From the NCBI GenBank assembly GCA_016703125.1, contig JADJCR010000008.1, positions 1 through 64,000 of the forward strand: a DNA stretch of 64,000 nucleotides, written 5' to 3'. The notes below the pieces were generated by a model. That model saw nothing but the letters and a program-made list of their open reading frames with translations, made no database searches and was not told where the DNA came from. This document shows positions 40,880-49,887 of this stretch, piece after piece. The stretch is from Micrococcales bacterium. Lineage in GTDB: Bacteria > Actinomycetota > Actinomycetes > S36-B12 > UBA10799. Position numbers and translations under genes: made by a program. Numbering within the stretch: the stretch's first letter is position 1; every line of letters begins with the position of its first letter.

Positions 40880-42310
40880 CTACAGGGCCTTGATGATGTC
40901 CTCGACCCGGTCCTTGGCGTCGCCGAACAGCATCTGGGTGTTCTCCTTGAAGAACAGCGGGTTCTGCACACCGGCGTAGCCAGTGTTCATGGAGCGCTTG
41001 AAGCCGATGACGTTCTGCGCCTGCCACACTGCCAGCACCGGCATGCCGGCGATGGGGCTGTTCGGCTCGTCGATGGCTGCCGGGTTCACCGTGTCGTTGG
41101 CGCCGATCACCAGCACCACATCGGTGGCGGGGAAGTCCTCGTTGATCTCGTCCATCTCCAGAACGATGTCGTAGGGCACCTTTGCCTCGGCCAGCAGTAC
41201 GTTCATGTGCCCGGGCAGGCGCCCGGCGACAGGGTGGATGCCGAAGCGCACGTCCACGCCCTTCTTGCGCAACTGGCTGGTCAGTTCGGCCACGGGGTAC
41301 TGCGCCTGTGCCACCGCCATGCCGTAGCCCGGCGTGATGATCACCGAGTGCGCCTCGCTGAGCATTTCGGCGGCGCCCTCGGCCGTGATCTCGCGGTGTT
41401 CGCCGTAGTCCACATCGGAGGCCACCGTGCCGGTCTCCACGCCGAAACCACCGGCGATCACCGAGATGAACGAGCGGTTCATTGCACGGCACATGATGTA
41501 GGACAGGTACGCACCGGAGGATCCCACCAGGGCCCCGGTGATGATCAGCAGGTCGTTGTTCAGCAGGAAGCCGGCGGCGGCCGCGGCCCATCCGGAGTAG
41601 CTGTTCAGCATCGACACGACCACCGGCATGTCCCCGCCGCCGATGGACGAGACGAGGTGCCAGCCGAGGAACAGGGCCAGGATCGTCATGGCGCCCAGCA
41701 GTCCCTGCCGCAACACCATGTCGTCGCGCGGAACCATGATGTACGCGGCGGTCATCCCGAAGAACAGGATGATGATCCCGAGGTTCACAGCGTTGTGGGC
41801 GGGCAGCATCTTCGGCGCGGAGTTGATCCGGGCGGAGAGCTTGAGGAACGCCACGACGGAACCGGTAAGGGTCACCGCGCCGATGAAAACGCCGATGAAC
41901 ACCTCGGCGTCGTGGATGCCGGCGTACGGCACGTTCTCCTCGTAGGAGGAGTTCCAGCCGACGAGTACGGCAGCCAGACCCACGAAGCTGTGCAGCATCG
42001 CGATGAGTTCGGGCATGCCGGTCATCTCGACGCGGCGGGCCCGCCAGATGCCGATCACCGCACCGATGGCCATGGCCGCGGCGATCAGGCCCAGGCCCGT
42101 CAGTCCGCTACCGGCGCGGTCGTTGGCCTCGCCGACGCCCTGCACCCCCCACGTGGCGGCGATGATCGTCACCACCAGCGCGATGGCCATGCCGATGATG
42201 CCGTAGCGGTTGCCCATGCGGGCTGACTCGTGCTTGCTCAGGCCGGCCAGCGCGAGGATGAACAGCAGGGCGGCGACGATGTAGGAGCCCTGAACGAGTG
42301 TCAGCGTCAT
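40880..42310 (-). CDS. pntB: NAD(P) transhydrogenase subunit beta
   Basis: PntB carries the NADP(H)-binding domain III and most of the proton channel of the membrane transhydrogenase, which makes NADPH from NADH at the expense of the proton gradient. This 476-residue subunit has about nine N-terminal helices and the C-terminal domain with ITPGYGMAVAQAQYPV, RFGIHPVAGRLPGHMNVLLAEA, VIGANDTVNPAA and the tail GYAGVQNPLF. It overlaps pntA by one base (TGATG). Its last 40-odd bases are present a second time downstream. Confidence 0.96.
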   Translation of the reverse strand: MTLTLVQGSYIVAALLFILALAGLSKHESARMGNRYGIIGMAIALVVTIIAATWGVQGVGEANDRAGSGLTGLGLIAAAMAIGAVIGIWRARRVEMTGMPELIAMLHSFVGLAAVLVGWNSSYEENVPYAGIHDAEVFIGVFIGAVTLTGSVVAFLKLSARINSAPKMLPAHNAVNLGIIILFFGMTAAYIMVPRDDMVLRQGLLGAMTILALFLGWHLVSSIGGGDMPVVVSMLNSYSGWAAAAAGFLLNNDLLIITGALVGSSGAYLSYIMCRAMNRSFISVIAGGFGVETGTVASDVDYGEHREITAEGAAEMLSEAHSVIITPGYGMAVAQAQYPVAELTSQLRKKGVDVRFGIHPVAGRLPGHMNVLLAEAKVPYDIVLEMDEINEDFPATDVVLVIGANDTVNPAAIDEPNSPIAGMPVLAVWQAQNVIGFKRSMNTGYAGVQNPLFFKENTQMLFGDAKDRVEDIIKAL

Positions 42311-43845
42311 CAGACTGTGTCCTCACGCTTGAACATCTCGAGCATTCGGGCGGTGACGGTGAAGCCACCGAACACGTTGATGCTCGCCACGAGGATCGCG
42401 ATGAAGGCCAGTACGGAGACCCACAGGTCGCTGTGGCCTATCTGCAGCAGAGCGCCCACGAGGATGATGCCGCTGATCGCGTTGGTCACCGACATCAGCG
42501 GGGTGTGCAATGCGTGGTGGACGTTGCCGATCACGTAGAACCCGATGACCACGGCCAGCGCGAACACCATGAAGTGACCAAGGAACGGCTCCGGCGACAC
42601 CGAGGACAGCAGCAGGAACACCGCCGCCGCCCCGCCGATCCAGCCGAGCCGGGCGGTATCACTCATCTTCTTCTTCGGCGGTGCGGGTTCGGGTGCGGTG
42701 GTGGCAGCCGGTGCCGGTGCCGCGGAGACCTGCACAGGTGGCGGCGGCCAGAGCACGTCCCCGCGCTGTGTGACGGTCATGCCGCGCTGCACCACGTCGT
42801 CGAGGTCGAGCACGAACTCCCCGTCCTTGCCCGGGGTGGTGAGCTTGAGCAAGTTGACGAGGTTCGTGCCGAACAACTGGGAGGCCTGCGTCGGCAAGCG
42901 GCCGGGGAGATCGGTGTAACCGAGGATCGTGACCCCGTTGTCGGTGACGACGCGTTCGTCGGCCACCGAACCGGCGACGTTGCCGCCGTTGGCCGCCGCC
43001 ATGTCGACCACGACGCTGCCGGGCTTCATCGTGGCCACCATCTCCTCGGTGAACAGGCGCGGCGCCGGCTTGCCGGGGATCAGGGCCGTGGTGATGACGA
43101 TGTCCACGTCCTTGGCCTGCTCGGCGTAGAGTTCGGCGGCCTTGCGGTTGAAGTCCTCGCCCATCTCCTTGGCGTATCCGGTCGCGCTCGGGCCGGTGTC
43201 CTCCACGTCGATGCGCAGGAACTCCGCACCCATGGACTCCACCTGCTCCCCGACCTCGGAGCGGGCGTCGAAGGCACGCACGACCGCGCCGAGGCTGTTG
43301 GCCGTGCCGATCGCGGCCAGGCCCGCGACGCCGGCGCCGACGACGAGCACCTTCGCCGGTGGCACCTTGCCCGCGGCGGTGACCTGCCCGGTGAAGAACG
43401 AGCCGAACTCGTTGGCGGCCTCGATCACGGCCCGGTAACCACCGATGTTCGCCATGGAGGACAGCACGTCCAGCGACTGGGCCCGGGAGATGCGGGGCAC
43501 CGCGTCCATCGCGAGCGCAGTGACGCCCTGGGCGGACAGGGCCTGGACGAGGTCGGGATCGAGCGCCGGGGAGAGCACACCGATGAGGATCTGGCCCTCC
43601 CGCAGGCGGCGCACCTCATCGGGGTTGGGCGCATTGACCTTCATGATGATGTCGGCGTCCCACGGGTCGTCGACCACCTCGGCGCCCGCTGCGCGGTACA
43701 CCTCATCGTCGAACGACGCCCCGGCGCCGGCCCCCGTCTCGATGGCGACTGTGTATCCGAGCTTGTGTAGCTGCTCTACAGTCTTCGGCGTTGCAGCAAC
43801 TCTGCGCTCGCCGGGTTTGGATTCTTTGGGGACACCGATACGCAC
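42310..43845 (-). CDS. pntA: NAD(P) transhydrogenase subunit alpha
   Basis: This 511-residue PntA is the undivided form: an alanine-dehydrogenase-like NAD(H)-binding domain (about 1-375, with RIGVPKES, MDAVPRISRAQ, VVGAGVAGLAAI), a Pro/Ala linker, and four membrane helices at the C-terminus (HALHTPLMSVTNAISGI). GGGAGGG lies 8 bases before GTG 43845; the frame is open to 43929 but that extension is not conserved. It is the first gene of the pntAB operon and divergent from upp across about 205 bases. Confidence 0.95.
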   Translation of the reverse strand: MRIGVPKESKPGERRVAATPKTVEQLHKLGYTVAIETGAGAGASFDDEVYRAAGAEVVDDPWDADIIMKVNAPNPDEVRRLREGQILIGVLSPALDPDLVQALSAQGVTALAMDAVPRISRAQSLDVLSSMANIGGYRAVIEAANEFGSFFTGQVTAAGKVPPAKVLVVGAGVAGLAAIGTANSLGAVVRAFDARSEVGEQVESMGAEFLRIDVEDTGPSATGYAKEMGEDFNRKAAELYAEQAKDVDIVITTALIPGKPAPRLFTEEMVATMKPGSVVVDMAAANGGNVAGSVADERVVTDNGVTILGYTDLPGRLPTQASQLFGTNLVNLLKLTTPGKDGEFVLDLDDVVQRGMTVTQRGDVLWPPPPVQVSAAPAPAATTAPEPAPPKKKMSDTARLGWIGGAAAVFLLLSSVSPEPFLGHFMVFALAVVIGFYVIGNVHHALHTPLMSVTNAISGIILVGALLQIGHSDLWVSVLAFIAILVASINVFGGFTVTARMLEMFKREDTV

Positions 43846-44050
43846 GACTCGCCCTCCCTGTGGTCGCCGACCATTTCTGACGGTAGCGCGTGGGGGATCG
43901 GCGCGGGTGTGCGGGTTCGCGGAGTTCACCTAGGCCGATTCATCGGGGGGCTCGTGAAACGTCGTCGGGGCGGGCTGAAGGCCTCTCGTCGAACGCCGCG
44001 GTCCGCTCGTTCACCACGGTGGGCGCCCCGGCATGTGCCACGATGCGTCC

Positions 44051-44689
44051 ATGCATACGATCGTTGCCGATCACCCCCTCATCGCCCAGAAGATCACCAT
44101 GCTGCGCGACGGGGCCACGGACAGCCCCACGTTCCGGCGGCTGGCGGAGGAACTGGTCACGCTGCTGGCCTACGAGGCCACCCGCGGGATCCGGGTCGTG
44201 CCGATCGAAGTGAACACGCCGATGACCACGACCACGGGTGTCGCGCTGGCCACGCCGCCGCCGATCCTCATCCCGATCCTGCGGGCCGGTCTCGGGATGC
44301 TCGAAGGGATGGTGCGCCTGCTCCCGAGCGCCGAAGTCGGTTTCCTCGGGATGATCCGCGACGAGAAGACGCTGCAGGCCACGATCTACGCCGACCGCAT
44401 GCCGGCGGACATGACCGGGCGGCAGGTCTACATCGTCGACCCGATGCTGGCCACCGGCGGCAGCCTTTCCGACGCACTGCACGTCGTCTGGGACAGGGGC
44501 GCCACTGACATCACGATCGTGACGCTGCTGGCGGCCCCGGAAGGCATCGAGCGCCTCGACAAGGAAACCTCCGGGATGCACGTGACGCTGGTGACCGCTG
44601 CCGTGGACGAGCGGCTCAACGAGCAGGGCTTCATCGTGCCGGGCCTCGGGGACGCCGGTGATCGCCTCTTCGGCATCGTGAGTTCGTGA
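44051..44689 (+). CDS. upp: Uracil phosphoribosyltransferase
   Basis: Upp salvages uracil to UMP with PRPP. This 212-residue enzyme shows ILRAGLGMLEGM, the PRPP loop VDPMLATGGSL and the C-terminal uracil-binding GFIVPGLGDAGDRLFG. CACGAT ends 6 bases before the ATG and there is no ribosome site, so the mRNA is probably leaderless. The tadA-like gene follows with a four-base overlap. Confidence 0.96.
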   Translation: MHTIVADHPLIAQKITMLRDGATDSPTFRRLAEELVTLLAYEATRGIRVVPIEVNTPMTTTTGVALATPPPILIPILRAGLGMLEGMVRLLPSAEVGFLGMIRDEKTLQATIYADRMPADMTGRQVYIVDPMLATGGSLSDALHVVWDRGATDITIVTLLAAPEGIERLDKETSGMHVTLVTAAVDERLNEQGFIVPGLGDAGDRLFGIVSS

Positions 44690-45129
44690 CTCCCGCCGCC
44701 GCTGTGGGCCTGGCCCTGGAGATGGCTACCAACCCCGGGCTGGAGATGCCGATCGCGGCTGTGGTGATCGGCCCTGACGACCAGGTCATCGGCCGCGGGG
44801 TCAACCGGCGAGAGGCGCACAGCGATCCCACAGCCCACGCGGAGATCCTCGCGCTGCGCGAGGCGGGAGCGGCGCTCGGTGACTGGCGGCTGACCGGGTG
44901 CACGCTGGCCGTGACCCTCGAACCCTGCACGATGTGCGCGGGAGCGACCGTCCTGGCCCGTGTCGACCGCCTGGTCTTCGGCGCCTTCGACAACCAAGCG
45001 GGCGCGGTCGGTGGCCTCTGGGACGTGGTGCGCGACCCGCGGCTCAACCACACCGTCGAGGTGGTGGGCGGTGTGCGCGAGCAGGAGTGTTCCGCGGTGC
45101 TGTCTGGCTTCTTCCGGGAGCGCCGGTGA
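44686..45129 (+). CDS. tadA: tRNA adenosine deaminase (TadA-like)
   Basis: This 147-residue zinc deaminase has the catalytic HAE motif (TAHAEIL) and the zinc-binding PCTMC (EPCTMCAGA), with DNQAGAVGGLWDVVRD after them, as in TadA, which makes inosine at the tRNA-Arg wobble position. It starts at GTG 44686, overlapping upp by four bases. The next gene overlaps by four bases. A guanine or cytosine deaminase is the alternative, but the zinc-ligand spacing and the downstream helix fit TadA best. Confidence 0.9.
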   Translation: MTPAAAVGLALEMATNPGLEMPIAAVVIGPDDQVIGRGVNRREAHSDPTAHAEILALREAGAALGDWRLTGCTLAVTLEPCTMCAGATVLARVDRLVFGAFDNQAGAVGGLWDVVRDPRLNHTVEVVGGVREQECSAVLSGFFRERR

Positions 45130-46265
45130 ACGTCCAGCGATTGGCTGTCAGCACCGCCTTCTTCTGCCAGGGCTTCGCGTTCGCGACGCTGATCACTCGC
45201 ATCCCGGCCATCCAGGACCGTTTCGGGTTCTCCGAGGGCGGGTTGGCGATGATTCTGGCGGCCGTGCCGATCGTCGCCGGGGTGGGCAGCGTGGTGGCCG
45301 GTCTGCTCGCCGTGCGCTACCACAGCGCCGCTGTCCTGCGGGTCTGCGCGCTGATCGTGGCCGGCGGGCTCGTCACGGTCGGCGCCTCGACCACGGCGGG
45401 TTCGTTCCCGGGGTTGCTGTTCGCGCTGGCGCTGATGGGCTTCGGACTGGGCTCGGTGGACGCCACCATGAACATGCAGGGGATCGGGGTCCAGGCCGCC
45501 CTCGGGCGAAGCGTGATGGCCTCGTTCTACGCCTGGTGGAGCCTTGCCACGATCCTCGGCGCGCTGGCGGCCTCCGTTGCAGCCGCCACGTCCGTGTCGC
45601 TACTGGTGTTCTTCGGGGTGGTCGCCACCCTCCTGTTCCCGGTGGGCCTGTTCGCATCGACGCGATTCGTGCGCAACGAGGCCGCCGACGAGGCGGTTCC
45701 CGATCCGCTGGCTGCATCCGCCGCGGTGCCCTGGCGACCGCTGCTCATCTTCGGGGTTGCCGTCGTGGGCGCGTTCATCATCGACTCGTCGGTGTCCAAC
45801 TGGTCGGCGCTTGACCTCACCGATGTGCTCGGGGCCACGGAGTCGGTGGCCGCTCTGGCCTATGCCGGGTACGCCCTCTTCATGCTGATCGGGCGCGTCT
45901 TCGCCGACCGCATCGTGGGCCGCCGAGGCGCCCAGTGGCTCATCACGGCGGGCGGGCTGGTGGCCGCGGCCGGACTGCTGGTGGTGGCCCTGGCGCCCAC
46001 CCCGCTGATCGCTATCGCCGGCTTCTCGGTTGTCGGCCTGGGCATCAGCCCGGTCCTCCCGCTGGCCTTCGTGGCCGCGTCCCACCACGACCCGGGGAAC
46101 ACCGGGATCGCTGTGGCGCGGGTCAACGTCGGCAACTACATAGGTTTCGTCATCGGCGCGCCACTGGTGGGCCTGATCGGCGAGTTCTCCTCATTGCAGG
46201 TGGGCTTCGCGGTGCTGATCCTGGTCGCGCTGGGGATCTCCGTCACCGCTCGTTCGTTCGACTGA
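45126..46265 (+). CDS. MFS transporter (YbjJ-like)
   Basis: This 379-residue transporter has about twelve helices, with a loop between helices 6 and 7 near residue 190. Features include ITRIPAIQDRFGFSEGGLAMIL, GFGLGSVDATMNMQG and RIVGRRGAQW, typical of the small YbjJ-type major facilitator branch. The substrate is unknown. It starts at GTG 45126 inside tadA. The upp-tadA-MFS order could be one operon. Confidence 0.85.
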   Translation: MNVQRLAVSTAFFCQGFAFATLITRIPAIQDRFGFSEGGLAMILAAVPIVAGVGSVVAGLLAVRYHSAAVLRVCALIVAGGLVTVGASTTAGSFPGLLFALALMGFGLGSVDATMNMQGIGVQAALGRSVMASFYAWWSLATILGALAASVAAATSVSLLVFFGVVATLLFPVGLFASTRFVRNEAADEAVPDPLAASAAVPWRPLLIFGVAVVGAFIIDSSVSNWSALDLTDVLGATESVAALAYAGYALFMLIGRVFADRIVGRRGAQWLITAGGLVAAAGLLVVALAPTPLIAIAGFSVVGLGISPVLPLAFVAASHHDPGNTGIAVARVNVGNYIGFVIGAPLVGLIGEFSSLQVGFAVLILVALGISVTARSFD

Positions 46266-46324
46266 TACCGGTTGCGGACTTCAGCGATGTGGCGGACGCT
46301 GGAGTCCTCGAAAGGAGTGCGGCG

Positions 46325-46522
46325 ATGCTCGGATTCCTGCTGTTCCTGGCCCTGTACGCCACGACGTGCACCGTTTTCTTCGTCGCGCTGGTGCGCTGGT
46401 CGCGGGGGTCCTTGAAGTTGTGCGCCTGCGGTGGCAGCCTCGGCTCGGGCACCACACGATTCGTGCACGGTGCACGCATGTGTTACCCGTACGCGGAGTC
46501 GTTGAAGGCCCCCGTCGCCTGA
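46325..46522 (+). CDS. Small membrane protein (65 residues)
   Basis: One N-terminal membrane helix (about 2-25) is followed by a basic, Cys-containing tail with three Cys (LCACGG, MCYPY). AAAGGAG lies 7 bases before ATG 46325, which strongly supports translation. I do not recognise it. It lies between the MFS gene and the large secreted protein, in the same direction as both. Confidence 0.65.
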   Translation: MLGFLLFLALYATTCTVFFVALVRWSRGSLKLCACGGSLGSGTTRFVHGARMCYPYAESLKAPVA

Positions 46523-46559
46523 GGCCGAATGGCTGGTTGGCGCGCCGGTGGATCGCCAC

Positions 46560-46565
46560 TACCCT
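46560..46565 (+). promoter_or_regulatory. Predicted -10 box of a leaderless mRNA
   Basis: TACCCT ends 6 bases before ATG 46572 of the large secreted protein. Confidence 0.45.
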
Positions 46566-46571
46566 CTGCCC

Positions 46572-49500
46572 ATGGTGTCCAGATCGGGGCGGACCGCTCT
46601 CGTCGCGCTGACAGCCGGACTCCTGCTGCCGCTGGCCCCGGTGCCGGCGGCGCCGCTGCCCGCTCGGCCGGACAAGGCAGGCAGCAAGGTGCTCCCGGCG
46701 GCCAAGAAGCGCTTGGGCAGCATCAAGGCCCCGGTCGACCAGGCCCTGCGCCGGAAATCCGATGGCCCGGTCACGGTCCGATTGCACATGCGGCAAGGTG
46801 CCCGGGTGGCCGCCGTGCGCATCAATGGCGCCGACGTCACCGACCGGCTGAAGGTGCGTGGGCGAACGGCCACGGTCAGGCTGACAGCCAAGGGTCCGAT
46901 GAAGGTGGGCCGAAACGGCGTGCTGGCCCGGTTCGTGCGGGGCGGCCGCCAGACATTCGCATCCAGCCGTTTCACGTACGCCCGCACCACGACCGGATTG
47001 GTCCGAGTGTCCAGTTCCCACACGTCCGGCCCACTGGCGGTGCGCGTGCGGGTGACACCGAAGGCCACCATGACCGCCTGGCTGAACGGTCGGCCGGTGA
47101 CCGCGCGCTTCACGGTGCGACCCGACGGCACCCGGCAGGCACGACTCGGGCCGAGTGCGGGTCTTCGCTTCGGACGCAACACCCTGCGGGTGCGTGCCCT
47201 CACCGCGAAGGGTCGCCTGCAGGAACGGACACTGGCGGTCCGGGTGGGCTCGAGCCGTCCGCTGGCTGATGCCGGCCCGGACCGCCGCACCGATACCCGG
47301 CACGCAGTCCGCCTGGACGGACGGCAGTCGGTGAAGACCCCCGCCGCGGCCGCGGTGAAGTACGCCTGGCGGATCGCCAGGACGCCGCGAAAGAAGGCAG
47401 CTGCGCGACTCACAGGGCGCACCTCGGCCCGTCCCACCTTCTCTGCCACGACTCCCGGCACCTACGTGCTGTCCAACACCGCCCGCGCCGGTGGCGCGGC
47501 GAGCATGGACACCGTCACCGTCTCGGTGTCACCTTCGGCCTCCGTGCAGCCGGTGACCATGACGGTCGGGGAGAACACCTCCGGACAGATCGTGCCCGGG
47601 ATCGCGGTCGGCCCCCGGTTCTACCCCACGCCTGCCAACGGTCCCGGCATGCAGTTACTTGTCCTCGAACGGGCCACGCTGGCGCTGTCGGACAACCTCG
47701 CCTACCCGGCGGGGCAGATGTCGGACCTGGCGCGATACCTGGCGAACGCCTCGATCCAGGGCAACGCGTCGGACTACTTGTACGTGCTGGCCAGCCTGCC
47801 CGGCGGTACCTTCACCTCCGGCACCGCAGATCTGTCGTCGCTCGTGGACGCTGTGCAGTTTCTCGGGTTCCAACTGCCGGACCCATCGGATCCGGACTCG
47901 TCGATCGACCCGACCCAGCCGTTCCATCTCGTGGGCATCCCCGATCCGTACACCAACGGCACGGCGTGGAGCATGCCCGCAGCACTCGACGGCGTGTTCA
48001 CCCCGGACGTGAACGACAACTGGACGTTCAGCACCGGCGACTACGCCGCCTTCGATACCGGTGGGCAGGCGATCACCCTGGGAACGCAGTCGTGGCCGGT
48101 GCCCACCGGGGACGGCTTCCAGGTGGTCGTCGCCGATCCCATCACCCTGGCGGGTTCGTCGTCGTTGTTCAACATGCCGGACCAAGTGCAGCAGATGGGT
48201 CAGACACTGCAGGCCGCAACTGCCGCCGGACAGGTGGTCGTGATCCGCAGCGTGGGCACTCTGCCCGACCTGAGCCAGTCAGGCTCGCAGGCCAACGCTG
48301 ACGGTTTCGCGCAAGTGACCGGCGCGCTGCAGGCGCTGGGAGGTTCGCCGACCGTGTTCATGGGCCTCGGACCCAGCGACAGCTACTCCTTCGTCGGTCC
48401 GACCCAGCCGTACTCGTTCCCTGCCGAGGCCAGCACGACCATCGCCGGCGACGGCAGTCTCACGGGGCAGTTGTTCCGGGCGCCGCAGGGTGGCGGTTAT
48501 GCGCCGATGGCGGCCGACCCGACGGGTAATGCGGATTTCGCAGGCAGCCTGTCATCGATCGCGGTGCAGCCCGCTGTGGCGTGGCCGCAGAGCGCCTCGG
48601 TGGGACAGCAGGCGTCGCTGGCGTACCTGTCCAAGAAGTTGGGGATCGGGTGCGAGGTCAGTCCGTGCGACGTGCGCTCGGCATACGACGACCTCGACTA
48701 CCAGACGCAGTGGACGGGACTGGTGACGCAACTGGCCACGTACCCCTGCGCCTCGCCCAACGGGTGCAAGCAACTGAACGCCACCCGCAGTCAGTTCGCC
48801 GGAGTCCGCAAGCAGTTGGCCACCGAGTTCCGGATGGTCGACGACGTGTGGGGGATGCTCGGAACCGGCGGTGGGATCCAGGCGATCTACACCGACGTAC
48901 AGGGTGCGACCGTCGGCGGCCTCGGTCAGGCACTGAACGCAGTAGACAGTGCGGTGGCACCGCCTGACGACCCGGCGACCACGACGATCCTGTCCCTCGT
49001 CACCGATCTCATGTGGGCTGCCTCGATCGTGGACGTCGAGGACTGGGCTGTCATCGCCACGGTCGCGGGTGCTCTCGCCGTGGGCGCGGCCAGCGCGAAC
49101 GACTTGGCGAACCTGCCGTCGGGCGATCCGTATCAGGCGGTGGCCGACGCGGGACCGGTGTTCACCGGCGACATCCTCGCCCAACTCACGAGCACCATGG
49201 AAGGGGTCGGTCTGCTCGGGCAGTTCATCGTCCAGGACTGGGGGCGGCTGAGCGCTGCGGCCACGCAGATCGACACGGCGTGGACGATCGACTCATCGAC
49301 CGCAGATGCCTTGTCCTCGGGGCTCGTCAACGGCGCGGTGCAGAACATGTACTCCGCACTGATGCCCGTCGCGTACGACGCCTACGCCCTCACACCGCCC
49401 CCGGGCACGGGGCAGACCATCGCCGATTGTCAGCCTTCGATCAACCCGCGCCTGCCCTGGGAGGACGCCGCACCGGAGGTTTCCCACCTCAATCAGATGG

Positions 49501-49757
49501 CGCCGGCGGTGACCGGCGTGGAGCCGAACGAGGGCCTGGCCTGGTACGCCTGGTGGGAGGCGGGGAAGAGTCCGGCCAGACTGTTCCCGCCGTACGGCAG
49601 TCCGCCGCCGAGTTCCCTTGTTGGTGACCTGTATCAGCCGTTCAGCGTTCAGAACGCGCAGTTCGCGGGCCTCAACGCTTCGTGGTTCTGGGGCCGGACG
49701 TTCCTGCGTTCGCCGGCGCCGGCCCCGGCAGTCGTGAAGTGCAAGTACCGCGATTGA
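46572..49757 (+). CDS. Large secreted protein of unknown function
   Basis: This 1061-residue exported protein has a signal peptide (about 1-28, ending APLP), a basic N-terminal region with two Ig-like/beta modules (about 60-225), a PKD-like module (about 232-325, with ADAGPDRR, RLDGRQS and YAWRI), and a long C-terminal part. Residues near 550-620 (GQVVVIRSVGTLPD, then ALQALGGSPTVFMGLGPSDSYSFVG) resemble the ILEI/interleukin-like EMT-inducer domain, a weak match. Two Cys pairs (CEVSPC, CASPNGC) suggest disulfides. Near 820-860 there is an Ala-rich hydrophobic stretch. There is no LPxTG sorting signal. The role is unknown. Confidence 0.8.
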   Translation: MVSRSGRTALVALTAGLLLPLAPVPAAPLPARPDKAGSKVLPAAKKRLGSIKAPVDQALRRKSDGPVTVRLHMRQGARVAAVRINGADVTDRLKVRGRTATVRLTAKGPMKVGRNGVLARFVRGGRQTFASSRFTYARTTTGLVRVSSSHTSGPLAVRVRVTPKATMTAWLNGRPVTARFTVRPDGTRQARLGPSAGLRFGRNTLRVRALTAKGRLQERTLAVRVGSSRPLADAGPDRRTDTRHAVRLDGRQSVKTPAAAAVKYAWRIARTPRKKAAARLTGRTSARPTFSATTPGTYVLSNTARAGGAASMDTVTVSVSPSASVQPVTMTVGENTSGQIVPGIAVGPRFYPTPANGPGMQLLVLERATLALSDNLAYPAGQMSDLARYLANASIQGNASDYLYVLASLPGGTFTSGTADLSSLVDAVQFLGFQLPDPSDPDSSIDPTQPFHLVGIPDPYTNGTAWSMPAALDGVFTPDVNDNWTFSTGDYAAFDTGGQAITLGTQSWPVPTGDGFQVVVADPITLAGSSSLFNMPDQVQQMGQTLQAATAAGQVVVIRSVGTLPDLSQSGSQANADGFAQVTGALQALGGSPTVFMGLGPSDSYSFVGPTQPYSFPAEASTTIAGDGSLTGQLFRAPQGGGYAPMAADPTGNADFAGSLSSIAVQPAVAWPQSASVGQQASLAYLSKKLGIGCEVSPCDVRSAYDDLDYQTQWTGLVTQLATYPCASPNGCKQLNATRSQFAGVRKQLATEFRMVDDVWGMLGTGGGIQAIYTDVQGATVGGLGQALNAVDSAVAPPDDPATTTILSLVTDLMWAASIVDVEDWAVIATVAGALAVGAASANDLANLPSGDPYQAVADAGPVFTGDILAQLTSTMEGVGLLGQFIVQDWGRLSAAATQIDTAWTIDSSTADALSSGLVNGAVQNMYSALMPVAYDAYALTPPPGTGQTIADCQPSINPRLPWEDAAPEVSHLNQMAPAVTGVEPNEGLAWYAWWEAGKSPARLFPPYGSPPPSSLVGDLYQPFSVQNAQFAGLNASWFWGRTFLRSPAPAPAVVKCKYRD

Positions 49758-49772
49758 GTCGGTGCGCTGGGC

Positions 49773-49850
49773 TGTAGGCGGGAGAGGTTCGTACATCCGG
49801 GAGCGATGCAACCGGTGTCTTTCGTTCCCGGATGACCGTGTCGCTCCCGG
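49773..49850. repeat. Family B inverted repeat, copy 5
   Basis: GGGAGCG at 49799-49805 faces CGTTCCC at 49823-49829 and CGCTCCC at 49842-49848. It matches copy 1 over most of its length and the tandem copies at 4564-4884 in its first half. It lies between convergent genes. Confidence 0.75.
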
Positions 49851-49887
49851 GTCGAGCAGGCGCGCGCGCCGACGGCCCAGAACCCGC

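Larger units (their letters stand above)
40487..40921. repeat. Tandem duplication of an intergenic unit (218 and 217 bp)
   Basis: Unit 1 (40487-40704) and unit 2 (40705-40921) are about 97% identical by eye. Each runs from the last codons of the AspT-like gene, through a family A element, to the last 40-odd bases of pntB. As a result a pntB tail fragment lies at 40662-40704 and an AspT-like tail fragment at 40705-40714, both non-functional. Confidence 0.93.
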
